Shown: positions 23,569 to 36,900 of the stretch, piece by piece
Position numbering within the stretch: the first letter of the stretch is position 1
How the letters are laid out: every line of letters begins with the position of its first letter
Assembly: GCF_947623445.1 (NCBI RefSeq)
Contig: NC_135242.1
Span: 3,534,001-3,598,000, forward strand
Length of the DNA stretch: 64,000 bases
Source of the DNA: Clavelina lepadiformis
Lineage: Eukaryota > Chordata > Ascidiacea > Aplousobranchia > Clavelinidae
Direction: 5' to 3'
Made by a program: the position numbers and the translations under genes
Notes under the pieces: generated by a model
What the model was told of the DNA's origin: nothing
The model's input: only the letters and a program-made list of their open reading frames with translations
Database searches by the model: none

Positions 23569-23805
23569 TCTTGCACAATCGTCACAGTATGATTTCACAA
23601 TTTGCAGATTCAAGTATTTTCTGTTAATTGTTTAACCAGAAGAAAGTCTGCAAGTGAAAAATATAAATCTAGAAATCAAAAAGATACCGTACTGGTTACA
23701 TAGTTTTAGTAAGCATAAGTAGCTTAAGCATTATTGCAACTTTCAACGGGCAAGTCTGCAAAAATAACAACCGTATGACATGCTGCCCAACTAAAGTGAA
23801 TTATA

Positions 23806-23950
23806 ATGCTGCCCCTATTTCACTGGAAAAAATCGTGTATTCAAAGCTACTGTTCACAGTTTCTTGTTAACCTAACTTAAATGCTATAATATAGGTCTAG
23901 TAACCCAAACCTAACCTAAATCTACCTTCCAATCTAAACTTAACTCCAAT
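23806..23950 (+). repeat. Dispersed repeat, copy 1 of 3
   Basis: Shares atcgtg, cagtttcttgttaacctaac, ttaaatgctataatata and aaatctaccttccaatctaa with 55446-55612 (plus) and 60925-61085 (minus). It is non-coding and its class is unknown. Confidence 0.7.
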
Positions 23951-24479
23951 AATATGATCCAACAATATCCCGCTTAAAGCAACCCCGAAAACTATAAATC
24001 AAAGCATCAATTTCGAATATAGCCTAGCCAATGATAGCCTGGATGGTTGGAAAATGAAAGTGTAATGGTAATAATTTTGATGTATTTTTTAATTTAAAAA
24101 CATCAAATCAAAACACTTTCGCCGTTGTAATTATAATAATAATATAATCATTCGAGATTTTTTTGGTACAGTGTGCATGAGTGCGCAGAAAGGGTGGGAA
24201 AACGCAATAAATATGTAAGGGTACTTTAGGATACCACCACATTATAGGTTAGATTTTAGATTTCGTGAATAGCCTATTTGCGACAAGTCTTCAACTTAGA
24301 TTATTTAAATGGGATATAAAATGTTACATTTAAGCAAGTAGTAGGGCAATAGTGAGACTTTGTAAAAAAGAGCAATGATATTGATTATTTCTGTCATGTT
24401 TTAGAAAATAAAAGTAAATGTTTGTAAAAAGTTGAAATTGATAGATGCAATATGTACAATTTGAAATTATTGGGCTAAC

Positions 24480-24540
24480 ACTAAACTTTTCGCTCCCCAC
24501 TGTCAATGGTGAAAATAAAAACATTAAAAATAAATGGTAC
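24480..24540 (+). repeat. SINE-like repeat, 3' fragment
   Basis: cgctccccactgtcaatggt followed by an A-rich stretch matches the 3' end of copy 17722-17885. Confidence 0.4.
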
Positions 24541-25716
24541 CAATTTGCCAAAAAACCTTTTGATGTTATGAGACCGCTAGGAACCCGGCCGATTCATTAA
24601 TGCTTGCTCATGCCTCATCCAAGCTTGGTTAGGAAGTTATGGAAACAGGCTTAAGGTTGGGTTGTCATTGTCAACTCAATTTTAAAAGCCATGATTCTGG
24701 TATGAATGTTTACCATAAAGTGTATATAATAGTTGTTTGTATTGTTTGGAAAAAATAAGCCTTCTTTAATATGGACCAAACAATTACCGCAATACGGTAT
24801 TACCGAACCGGGTATTAGTTAAAATTTGTTAACGTCAGACTTAGGCATCAGACTGTATTGTGTTCTAGCATCGACTATAAACAAACTGTCAAATATATAA
24901 GTTTTGTTTTTTCTATCTCCCTGTTTATAAAAAAAATCGAAAAATTTATTAAGACAGCGTCGATATTTCACGTTTTTAGTTGCTGCCACTTTGATGATTC
25001 ATGAAACTTGCAATATGCATAAACTAGGCTATACCGATGACCCAGATTGAAAAATTTGCTGTTTTGGGTAAGAAGTTCCCTGTGCAACAAGATGAAACAA
25101 TAGCCACTATATGCGCAATCAATCCCACGCACATTTAACAAACTTTTCAATCTGGCCGATGACCCATAGTGGAAAGTGACAAAGTGTTGCACCTGCACGC
25201 GAGAAAGTCATCAACATCGAACGTGCATGTCGGAATTTTTTACCTTCACGACAATTTATAATAGACAAAGAAAGAAACGCAGGTTGCTAAGAAAGACATA
25301 AATGTTTTGGCCAAATTTCAGTTTGAGTGTATAAGCTTTCGTCCGTTTTTTGGCCCGATGTTTTGGCTGGTTTATATGCTTGGTTAATTCTCAAAAAGGG
25401 TGTTCAAACTCTTGAACACATAGGCTAGTTCCGCCACTGGGTGCAACTGCCATACTTTTTTGTATATACTTGGTAACACGAATGTTTTAAACTTTTAATC
25501 ATGTTGTCTGGCTATAATTAGGGCATTTTGCTGATTAATTATCAAACTTTGCATAATCACGGACCTACATATACTTAGCAGTACATTAAGTGTTGAGTGC
25601 TTTGTAGGTTTTGGCCTATTTCATGTATGTACTTGAGTGTGCAGGCTTACCAAACTGTACAAAAGAATTAGACCTTGGTCTAGTAACATTAGCATAAATT
25701 TAAGAAGACTAGCATC

Positions 25717-26409
25717 ATGAGTGCAACACAAGGTCCAGAGGGAACACCGGCATTGATGAATTGTATGGAACCCATACATATACGAGCAAAAGAAGTAAGA
25801 AAAGCAATAGAAGAATTTCTGCTGAAAATAGAACATGAACATACGACCCTTTCTTGGCCAACGGTTCTTGATAACTTCGCTCTGCTTTCTGGCCATATCA
25901 GCTCTTTATTGAGCATGATGAAATCAGATAAGACTCTTCCGCTGAGAAATTATCCAGTTGTTCCATTACGGCTTAACCCTGACACAGATCCGGTTTTAAT
26001 GGAGCTAACCGGACGACGAGTTCCTATCATGTCTCATGCCGAAGTCCCTGATTATTTGAGAACAAAGCCGGATCCTGAAGTGGAACAAACAGAAAGACAA
26101 CTTCTCGCCGAAGTGATGCCACATACCGAACAGACCTCGGTATCACCGGCCCAACTGACTCAATTTAATAAGCAATGCAATCGAGTCCTAGACAAGATAA
26201 AAATGGCAAGATCTAATTGGCAAGCGGACCAAGTCAATTCTCGTTCGTCTGCCACTGCTATAACATTTAAACAACGGGCAACTGAAGAACTTGTCGCAGC
26301 TGTATATTATGGAAGAGGAATTAAACTGACAACACCTGTCGCCACCCTACAATCAGCTGACCAAAAAACTATTATAATTCCAAACACAGTCTCTATGCAT
26401 AATGCTTAG
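25717..26409 (+). CDS. MED8: Mediator complex subunit 8, single exon
   Basis: MED8 is a head-module subunit of Mediator, contacting TBP and RNA polymerase II machinery in the nucleus. The 230-residue intact frame begins at ATG 25717. An N-terminal helix (HIRAKEVRKAIEEFLLKIEH) leads into LSWPTVLDNFALLSGHISSL, RNYPVVPLRLNPD and VPDYLRTKPDPEVE, which match the vertebrate protein closely. A second helical segment (QFNKQCNRVLDKIKMAR) and EELVAAVYYGRGI correspond to the conserved C-terminal half; the low-complexity Gln/Gly tail of vertebrates is largely absent. No intron. FBXO15 starts 254 bases downstream on the same strand with no AATAAA or ATTAAA seen between them. Confidence 0.95.
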   Translation: MSATQGPEGTPALMNCMEPIHIRAKEVRKAIEEFLLKIEHEHTTLSWPTVLDNFALLSGHISSLLSMMKSDKTLPLRNYPVVPLRLNPDTDPVLMELTGRRVPIMSHAEVPDYLRTKPDPEVEQTERQLLAEVMPHTEQTSVSPAQLTQFNKQCNRVLDKIKMARSNWQADQVNSRSSATAITFKQRATEELVAAVYYGRGIKLTTPVATLQSADQKTIIIPNTVSMHNA

Positions 26410-26620
26410 ACAAAAACTGTTTTGCAATGCAAATACTGTACAATTTTGGGTTATTTATTGTTTCCTCTTAAACTTTCAGAAGTGATGATGATATTACTTG
26501 TTTTGATGGTTTTAGGTTGCTGAGAGTTTGCTATCAATCATAATGGATTTGTAACATACTTACATCATAAAATATTTCTCACTTGTTTGTAACTGTATTT
26601 TGTTAAATCATATCTAATGC

Positions 26621-26628
26621 TTTTTCAG
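26621..26628 (+). promoter_or_regulatory. Possible 3' splice acceptor (trans-splice site) before FBXO15
   Basis: tttttcag at 26621-26628 follows a T-rich stretch and lies 35 bases before the FBXO15 ATG, with no coding exon upstream to join it. This is where a spliced-leader acceptor would be expected in a tunicate operon gene. It could equally be the end of an ordinary 5' UTR intron; another ctttcag lies near 26473-26479. Confidence 0.4.
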
Positions 26629-26663
26629 ATTAATAAGGAATGGATAGTACCTGAATTTTTGAA

Positions 26664-28073
26664 ATGAAGAAAGTGTCAAACCCGTCTAAACTGAGTAGTT
26701 TTTATGAAAAATACACAGGTCAGTCGAACAGGAAGAAAAATCATTTTCCTGTGAAACGTAAACACAAGCTCTGTGTAAGCGATCTTCCTGATGAAATCAT
26801 TGTCAAGATATTTGCATTTTTGGATATTGACAATTTGCTTCAGGTTACTTGTGTTTGTCGGAAGTGGAAGCATTTATCCGAAGATAGTCTGCTCTGGCAC
26901 GACACCTTCAAAAGGTTTTTTGATGTCGGTGTTAACACCGCATATTCTAAACTGATGAAATTGACGTTATCAGACACAAAAAGAGAGTTTGATAAAAGCA
27001 GTGTCTCCTGGAAAAGAGAATTTTTCAATCACTGCAGGACGAGAAATCAACGGCTTTTGTCAAACGTAAAAATCGATCCCTATGCTGGAGTGACTCTCGC
27101 TTCCGATATATTTGAAAAATATCACATCAAATTTCAACTGCTAATTAAAGACAAACAGGATAGAGATCACTACTTCCCGATGCAAAGCAGTTGTCAAAGA
27201 AATCCATTCAAAGCATCCATTTTGTTGCAGTGTCATAGTCTTCATTCCTTTCCTCCTTTGAAATCTATAAAGAGTTTAAGCATCTTTGCTGTTACTGCAT
27301 TAGTATTGGGACATGGTTGCTGCCCTGTACAAGGGAGTCCTACTAAACTCGGATTAGTGAAGTGTGAAAGTTTACTCGTTGATGCAAAAGAGAGGGAGCT
27401 TGCGGACATAGCTAGCGATGACCAGATTGAGATGCACAAGACTCCTGGAGGTTTTCTTGTAGGTTCATGGAAAGGAACGGACGATCCTGCAATTATTTAT
27501 GCCCCTCTTCTGTGCTACAACCTAGTTCAAAAGTCATTTTTCTCCACAAGAGAACGCATTTTTTCTCCAGCGCACCGAGTTGTGCTAGATGATATCGACC
27601 CACGGTACGGTCTCCATGGTTACACGTGTTATCTGCATCTCCACTCTTCAACAAAAACTCTTTGGCAGGATAAATTTAGCCACTTGTCGTCAAATGAATC
27701 CGTGGAGGATGGTCTTTTAATTATGGCGCCTGACAGTTCCTGTGTCGGTCCGTTTAAGCTTTTATCGTGGCGATGGAAGACAGAATTATTTTCTGGCCTA
27801 ATCAAAAATCTTGCTGTGCTAGACATTGTCGTTAAGGACTGCAATAAAGATGTAATTTGGGCTGCTTCCAGTCCGGTCACTTCACAAAGCATCTCTTCGA
27901 GTAAGCTCTCTTTTGAACAGAGTGGCCCACTTATGTTGGTTCATCACGAAGATGATTGCGGTATAGTCACTGTTACCTACGCCACTTCAACAGATGGATT
28001 TCCGTCAGTTCCTTCGATCAAGATATGTCTTAAAGCTTCTAAAATAAATCAGTGGTTTGGAACAAAGTATTAA
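26664..28073 (+). CDS. FBXO15: F-box only protein 15, single exon
   Basis: It is likely the substrate-recognition subunit of an SCF (SKP1-CUL1) ubiquitin ligase; vertebrate FBXO15 is known as a pluripotency-associated gene, its substrates poorly defined. The 469-residue frame starts at ATG 26664. A basic N-terminus is followed by an F-box at about 36-82 (CVSDLPDEIIVKIFAFLDID, VTCVCRKWKHLSED). The remaining 390 residues match FBXO15: WKREFFNHC, GGFLVGSWK, DDIDPRYGLHGYTCYLHLHS, SWRWKTELFSGLIKN and the C-terminal INQWFGTKY (human INHWFGTEY). There is no intron. It lies between MED8 and PSMB6 on the same strand. Confidence 0.9.
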   Translation: MKKVSNPSKLSSFYEKYTGQSNRKKNHFPVKRKHKLCVSDLPDEIIVKIFAFLDIDNLLQVTCVCRKWKHLSEDSLLWHDTFKRFFDVGVNTAYSKLMKLTLSDTKREFDKSSVSWKREFFNHCRTRNQRLLSNVKIDPYAGVTLASDIFEKYHIKFQLLIKDKQDRDHYFPMQSSCQRNPFKASILLQCHSLHSFPPLKSIKSLSIFAVTALVLGHGCCPVQGSPTKLGLVKCESLLVDAKERELADIASDDQIEMHKTPGGFLVGSWKGTDDPAIIYAPLLCYNLVQKSFFSTRERIFSPAHRVVLDDIDPRYGLHGYTCYLHLHSSTKTLWQDKFSHLSSNESVEDGLLIMAPDSSCVGPFKLLSWRWKTELFSGLIKNLAVLDIVVKDCNKDVIWAASSPVTSQSISSSKLSFEQSGPLMLVHHEDDCGIVTVTYATSTDGFPSVPSIKICLKASKINQWFGTKY

Positions 28074-28179
28074 GCTGAAATGATGAATTGATATTTTACT
28101 CAATCTTGCGCGTAATAGCAATCAATTAACCATTATATATGGTTTATTAAGTTAGTAATTAACTAACGAAAAAAAATTA

Positions 28180-28185
28180 AATAAA
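28180..28185 (+). terminator. Polyadenylation signal of FBXO15
   Basis: AATAAA 107 bases after the stop codon, in an AT-rich stretch and before PSMB6. Confidence 0.6.
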
Positions 28186-28445
28186 GATATTTGTATATAT
28201 TTATCTGTAATGTTTATACCACTGTTATTGCTTTGTTTGTTCTTTGCCAGTTTCAATTCGTAGCTTTGCATAACATATTCCTTAGTGTTTGCATTATTCA
28301 TTAATTTTGCACTATAGTCAATGCTCACTGTGTAGGCATTGCGGATTTCACTTTAGTCAGCAAATGTTTTATTTTATCTGCAGACGAAAGCTACGCTATA
28401 TTTGACCGTACATTAAAATAGTTAGTAAGTTTTTCTTGAAAAACA

Positions 28446-30154
<1,709 letters not shown>

Positions 30155-30984
30155 TTTTAATCCAGTTTGCTTTAGTTCAAATTATCTGTTTCAAGCCCTC
30201 TGCTGTACCGTAAAAAGCGGCTCCAAAACGTAACCATGAACTGCGCATTCAATATTGTTTTCACTGAACCTTTGTGTTCGAGTTCATGCTCAATAAATTG
30301 TTGCTGCTTCGGATAGACATCTTTCGCAAACATGTCTATTCACCCTGGAATTGGACAGGCAGTACCTTCTCTAGACTTTTGTTCGTGATATCAAATTCTA
30401 GTTAGTAATGTCTTCATACAGGTTTCCTGTCGTACGCCATTCTGTGCACATCTTACCAATTTTATAAGTAGTCTGGCAGTTTGATGAAATTCTATTGCAC
30501 ATTCTACAGTAAGCAACGAATCAACACAAATATACATCACACATTAGAACTGCGTTTCTCAAATCACGTATCGTGTTCAGAAATACGCGGCAAGGACTTT
30601 TCTAATGGATTGAAGTAATGTTTACTTCGAAAGCGTCCACAATTATTACGTGAGCAATATCGTCATTACTTTTTGAGAGTAGAGATTCTAGTGTAGGACT
30701 ATGTAATAATTAAATCGGTTATGGGACGCGAAAAATTTTATTGAGACTGGTTGCATCAGAACAAATAACGCAAACCTGCAGCACACGAAACCACCGGCAC
30801 TACGGGCAACAGCAAAGCATTCGTGACGGAATATAGCGTTTGTATGCGGTATAATTTTCAATATCATGGCTTGATAATACATGATTTACAATGAGGTATA
30901 ACAGATATGTACAAATCCTGCTGTCCATGTTACAGTTCAACAGACATCTTTTGCGAAATACCAAACCACGTCAGACGACATAAG
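30155..30984. other. Convergent 3' flanks, no gene seen
   Basis: Between the ends of PSMB6 (plus) and the membrane-protein gene (minus). It holds the PSMB6 3' UTR. The 64-residue minus-strand frame at 30688-30882 has no support. Confidence 0.5.
30292..30297 (+). terminator. Polyadenylation signal of PSMB6
   Basis: AATAAA about 140 bases after the stop, followed by a T/G-rich stretch. Confidence 0.65.
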
Positions 30985-32669
30985 TTACAGCATAACAAAA
31001 AGATTTTTTCCTGGGGGCTCCGAAGTGGATGTAGTTGTTGCAGATGAAGCATTCATAGCGGTGAGGTCATCGCCCAGGGTGTTGTTATACAAGCTGGTTG
31101 TATCTAGCAAGGCACGGGTTGGGTAGGTGCTGCTAGCAGGCGAAGGGTTCACAACACTGACATGAACTTGGCGATTGAAAGCGATAAAATACCCGACCAA
31201 AATTCCGAGAGCAAATCCCAACAACATTAAGATCATATAACGGAAAATAACGCAACACGACGAACTCTCTGATCGATACGGAGGATTTCCTGTTTTCAGA
31301 TTTCCACGAAATTCCATCGGTGATGCGTCATATCCGGTGATGTCAGCATCGTCTTCGTCAAGGATGGTGAATCGTGTTTGACCGTCGTCGGTATATTTTG
31401 GAAGATAATCTGCAAAGCTTTTTGAAGAGCAAAGTAATTCAGTTAAAAGTTTATGTATATGTGTAATATTTCCTACGATTGTTTTTGTTTGTACGACAGT
31501 AGAATAGGTCACAGCTTCTTCTTACCTGTTTGGTTTATCTTGCATAGATTTGCTGAAAGAAGATCCTGTATTATCCCCATAACTGTTGTTTCCTGTACAG
31601 TGAAAGATATTTTGTGTGTTATCTATTGTACATACGTAACATCGATAAAACTTCTACCAACGATAAGTTAGGTAAATAACCTATGTCATGGTAAGGCACC
31701 CGAAGCTTTATCGTCGGACTGAGGATAATCTTTTCACGGTTCAAATTAGATGACGATTTCTCATAGCCAAAGCCGTAATTATTAAGCTTGTATTCTTGCG
31801 ATCTCCGCTATAGGCACACACAACTCGTTGTTTCGTTTTTTGATTTTTAAGTTTTAACGTATTGCCCAAATTTGAAGCTGTTCAATTTTCACTAGGACCC
31901 CTAAACATAGCGAGCGTCGTTCAAACCTTGCTCAAGATAGTCAAGAGCATTACGTCTACAATGGTATTGCGACGCGGTGTCGACCCAGGAATGCATTGTT
32001 GCCAGCCTTGCGTCCAACAATTCCTCCAATGAGCCTTGTATAAGCTATTCAGAAATAAAGGCTAAGATTATTTGTTTTGTACCATCGTTTTCGGTCCCGT
32101 CTTGAGTGGTGCTGATTTTCTGAGAGGTTTTAAAATTGTCTCCATCTTGAGAAGTTATAGAAACTCCGTCCCCTGACCATCTTGAAATGAAATAAAGTAC
32201 GCTTTGAAGTAAAACAACCCACTACGGTGAACTGGTTTGTTTTGTGACTAACTTATATGACAGCTGACCTTTTGCCCATGAGGCTTGGTGAAGGCGGGTT
32301 TTCAATTTCCGGGGAAAATGTTACCCAGCTAGCTGGCGTTTTAGCCGGGGCTTGTTGTCGTCTTTTTGAAACGTGATTTAAATTCTGCATTTAATCCACA
32401 AATTTATCAAATTGACTTAGGCTAAATGTTTCGCTTGCATTAAATTGCTTTGGTATGAATGATGCGTTATAACTTACAACTGTCTCCTTATTAGTTTTCG
32501 TATGAATGCTATGCTACAACAATCTGTTTAAAATTGTTAAATTCAACTGACGACATGTAAAGGGAATTTATCGTACTTGGCCTTGATCTTCGTCATTCAA
32601 TGCTCCTTCAAAATCTCCATCGATATCTAAATTCCAATCCAAAAGTTCGTCATCATTTTCGTAATCCAT
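30985..32669 (-). CDS. Unrecognised single-pass membrane protein, 268 residues
   Basis: I know no homologue. Five exons close in phase: 32669-32577, 32384-32269, 32180-32083, 31592-31526 and 31417-30985. It begins with a very acidic stretch (MDYENDDELLDWNLDIDGDF), then a basic patch (SKRRQQAPAK). A Ser/Thr/Asp-rich region of about 100 residues follows. A membrane helix of about 25 residues (CCVIFRYMILMLLGFALGIL, then VGYFIAF) is preceded by two cysteines that could be acylated. A Thr/Ser/Asn-rich tail of about 65 residues has N-glycosylation sequons (NNT, NAS). With no signal peptide and the charges as they lie, the N-terminus is probably cytoplasmic and the tail outside. The exon 5 acceptor (31418) has a weak pyrimidine tract; phase decided it. 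Confidence 0.7.
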
Positions 32670-33958
32670 TTTGCCGAATAAAACCCAGAAAGTGTAATAT
32701 AACTTGTAATATAAAGTAGGATATGCTACAGTATAAACTGCAGTGATCACCCATACAGTTATTTAATTTAGCTACTAAGTCTATAACTGGTCTACGTTAT
32801 AGATTCCCTCTTTACAATAAACCTCACTACCAAAGAAACTTAAATATGTTAGCTTTTCAAAACTTGAGCTATGCAGAACTCAAACTATTAGTTTCGTTAT
32901 TACGCAGTTAATAAATTTGTTGCACGAGCTCGTATGTCATTTAACAATGGCGGGGGCACTCGTCTTTCATTTTCGCCACAGTATTTTCATTTCTCTTTTA
33001 GCTTACCCTTGGATTGATCGATTTGTTTGCTCATATATGTTGACAATGTACAGTGCCAAGCAATTCGAACACCAGTTAATCAGTAACAAATATTTGATGC
33101 AAAACGTAACACGGTAAGCATTGAAACCTATAACATCCATAATTTCAAAAGATGTGATCATTGGCATAACGACACTGAAGCAATGACGTACGTAATAAAA
33201 GACTGATGCAGCTATTTTCAAGAAACCCCACTGAAAGTGAGTTTTCCTCTGTGGGTGATAATATTATAATAGACTGAAGACAAAAATTCGAATAAGTAAA
33301 ATCCAAAATTAAAGCCAAACAAGACTTACTCAATAACTCTAAGCAGTATCAAGAACAAAAATAAGCACCCTTTAAAGTCAACACGCAGCATGTCGTTGGC
33401 TAGTACCTTTGAGTTGAACAAGGGCAATTTGATAAAGGTTAATCAAACAATCTTAGTCATAATAGAAAAATAATATATTGTTTTAGATTAAGTAACGCTT
33501 TGTTGTTGTTTTTTTAACATAAAAGAAGTCAAACAAGCTTTCACTTGTTGAAATCTTGCATTACATGCATTTTTGGGTTTAGTGTTCGTGCTAGTTGTTA
33601 TCAACAACTTAGCGGCGTTAGTATTTTTAATCAAATTTTAAGCTTTGTCTTTATATGCTTGTATTAGCGCATGAAATTTTCTATTAACAATTAATAGGCA
33701 TACTATAGTGATTTTTCGTCCTAACTTACCTAATGACGAAAAAAAAATATTTTGCCAGCATTATGGTTTTGTGTATGGGGAACCACCGTTAACAATATGT
33801 ACACAGTATTGTGCAACATGATGCAGTAAGCCTCAGTTCTTTATTTATTTATTATAAGTTGGTGTGAAGATAAAAAAGTTTGGCTTGCATATTGATAAAT
33901 TGGGTCTAATTTAGGTACATTTTTTTAATTTTTCAAACCATTTGCATGGTAAGCTGTT
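32670..33958. other. Divergent promoter region, no gene seen
   Basis: 1.3 kb between the divergent starts of the membrane-protein gene and GEN1. Short open frames at 32917-33333 lack splice context or similarity. Confidence 0.5.
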
Positions 33959-36900
33959 ATGGGCGTTTATGGTTTGTGGGACATTCTGGAAGAAAATAAA
34001 ATTGGCACTACTCGAAGTTTAAAGGATCTACGCAATGAAACACTTGCTGTGGATTTAGCCCCATGGATTTGCCAATCCGAAGCAGTTGGCTCCACAAGTT
34101 CCAACGTAGAAACTTACATAAGGTAGATAAATTGTATTGTAAGCTTTAATAAGAAACACGGCAAACTGTTATGAGTGTAAGTGTGCTAAGATGTGTACAG
34201 TTGCTATAAGGTTAGCCGCCAAACCAGAATATCACATTGACATAAATAATGGGTCAAGTATGACTGGAAATATCAGCGAGAAATAAATTGCTAGATTATT
34301 CAGTTTTGTGTTTATTCTTCAAAAAACCTGTGATTCCGAAAAGTTTGCTTTTAATTTCTTTACTGTTACTAATTTACTGTTTCTTAGGAACTTAATATCT
34401 CGTGTTGTGAAGCTAATTCGTGGAGGGGTGAAACTTGTCTTTGTAATTGATGGGAAACCACCTCTTCTTAAGCAGCAAACAATTGCCAACAGGTCCAATA
34501 CAAGGTGCCATACAATCAAAGTTTGTCAATTTAACGGCTTTGTATATAACAGCAATTTGTGTATAAAGTCATATAATGTAGCTCCATATAATATATATCC
34601 ATGTAATATAAGTCCATATATATATGGAAGATTAAAATGAGGATCTGAAGTTGTAACCTTAAGTACACTGTGTTAGAAATATATATATATATATATATAC
34701 TATTTTTCATATTGTCTTATTAATTTTTTGTGGAAAAACTCCTAAAAAGTTATTTTTCAGCGGTAGACCAAAGCATTTTATAATATATAGCTTATTGTAG
34801 CATTATGTGTGTATACTGATACCTGTACAAAAGACTCAAAAACAATTTACTGTTTGTAAATGCCAGATTCAGCAAAGACAGGGGCTTTTCTGGGATTACT
34901 TGTTCGAGAAATGAACTGGATGCTCGACTTAAAAAGGTGACATTGTAGCGATGGCAGCCAGCCGGAAGTTCAATTTCTAAGGCTGTAGATGTATAACTGT
35001 TCTAATTTCTTGTTCATTGCAAAAGGTCTTTCAGTTTTGGAAATTGAAACAGGTTTTGTTGTTCAGTGCTGTGAAGTTCTGGAGCATCTCGGCATTCCAT
35101 GTTTGAAAGCTGATGGCGAAGCAGAAGCAACTTGTGCAGTGCTAAATCTGAACAGAAATGTTGATGCTTGTATCACGAATGATAGTGACGTGTTCTTGTA
35201 TGGTGCCAGAAAAGTGTACAAAAATATAACTTTCAATAAACAAGTGTGTTTACTAGTCTACAATCTACATAAGTATATCACAACATTTTTCAAGATCTTA
35301 GGTTAACTTTCGTAGTGTAATGTTTCCTGTTGTTGAGGTGAGAGTGACATGTATTAAAAATAGTTTATTTTTTTAAGTAGTAGTACAGTATTATTAGCCG
35401 TTCATCTTCCGCTTATAAAAGCAATTTAGCATTCATGGGCAGCCACAACAACATAATTTTATTTAAAGGAAGCCACCGTTGATTGCTATGAGATGAAGAA
35501 TATCTGGACTAAGTTAAAACTCAATCGAGATTCCTTTATTGCGATGGCACTTCTCACTGGATGTGATTACACGGTGGATGGAAAACACGGAGTGCCCGGC
35601 ATTGGGAAAGTGAGTTTTGTCTTCTATTCAGTTGTGAGTTATGTCCTCAAACAAGTTATTGGTATTGTGCTTAAATGTTTCATTGTATGTTTATATTCCT
35701 AACAGTTTACCTGGTCAAAATGAGAACTCCATTAAGTTAAGGAGCTCAAGTGCCGGTAACATAATCTGGAAGTGGATTTTCCAATTAGGATATTATAGCA
35801 AGTTTAATTTTCATTGCCAGGTTAAAGCTCTCAAATTGCTTAATTTATGGCAAGGGAAAAACGCGCTACAAGCATTGCGAGATTGGAAAACTAAACCTAA
35901 ACCTGAAATCCCTTGCAAGCTTCTGCATTGTACTGTATGTAAGCATTTAGGTCAGTTGAAGTAAATTTCACACTTTGACTTGCTTTTGACACAAGGTTTT
36001 ATAAATACATAAACAGCTAGATTCAGCACATTCTATTGTAAGTATGTTTGTGTATATTCATCACCAGGCACAAAGAATAAACATTTTAAAGGAAGTTGTG
36101 ATGATTGTGGAAGGGATTGCGCAGATGGGAAGGACACTTTTAATGAGTGCAACTGCCCATGGCATTTACATCAGAATGAGTCGATTGAGGACGAAGTTTG
36201 GTTGAAGGCTCAAAAGGTGCGTTTTATCAACAGTTCTTAATGTTTCATTTAAACAAGAACTGTTGTCAATCTTATGCTACACAAATTGCTTTCAGTACAA
36301 ACTACGCTAGTTATACTAGCCAATTAGCTAGTTTTTTGGCTCTGATACTTATTTTTTAAATATCTCTCAGTTCCTAACACTTTGCTCTTAAATTATTTTT
36401 ATCTTTATTGTTTTCTAAAGGTTGATGGATTTCCACCGGAAGAGATCATTCAAGAGTTCAAAAAACCACGGAATGTCAAAGAAATCCCGAGAGCCCACGC
36501 TCCCTGCTTGGACGGATTGATGAAATGTCTTCAGTGGACACCAGACTTTATCATGAAAACTGTCCTCCCCCTGCTCACTTACCGGGCTCTTTCCTTGAAG
36601 GAGAAATCTTTTGTAGAATTTATCGGGTATTGTTGCAATAACTTTTATCGTTAGTTTGATGTTAGTCTGTATAGAATCACATGTCAAGCAATTTGTAAAG
36701 AATTTATCTATCTAACATTTGCCATTTGGTTTAATCTCATTAGGATAGAGAAGATGCGGATATTGAACAGGAGAGAGATCTATGATGTGAAGTGGTTGGT
36801 ACGTGGCTATGGCGAACATGTAAGCCCAGAACCAAGGCAACTCGTCAAAGCTGCACATCCCGATGTTGTCAAGAAGTTCAGTGAGGATCTTGAGAAGAAA

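Larger units (their letters stand above)
23569..25716. other. Intergenic, divergent NIPP1/MED8 spacer with repeats
   Basis: About 2.1 kb between the divergent starts of NIPP1 and MED8, so it carries both promoters. It contains a dispersed repeat copy (about 23806-23950) and a SINE-like fragment (about 24480-24540). No gene seen. Confidence 0.5.

Noticed and set aside
34989-35066. Upstream extension of GEN1 exon 4 (LSVLEIETGF reading)
   Set aside because: It breaks phase with exon 3; the acceptor at 35066, with a good T-rich tract, restores phase and the family match.
35641-35964. 107-residue frame crossing a GEN1 intron-exon border
   Set aside because: Only the part from 35821 matches GEN1; the rest is intron read-through.
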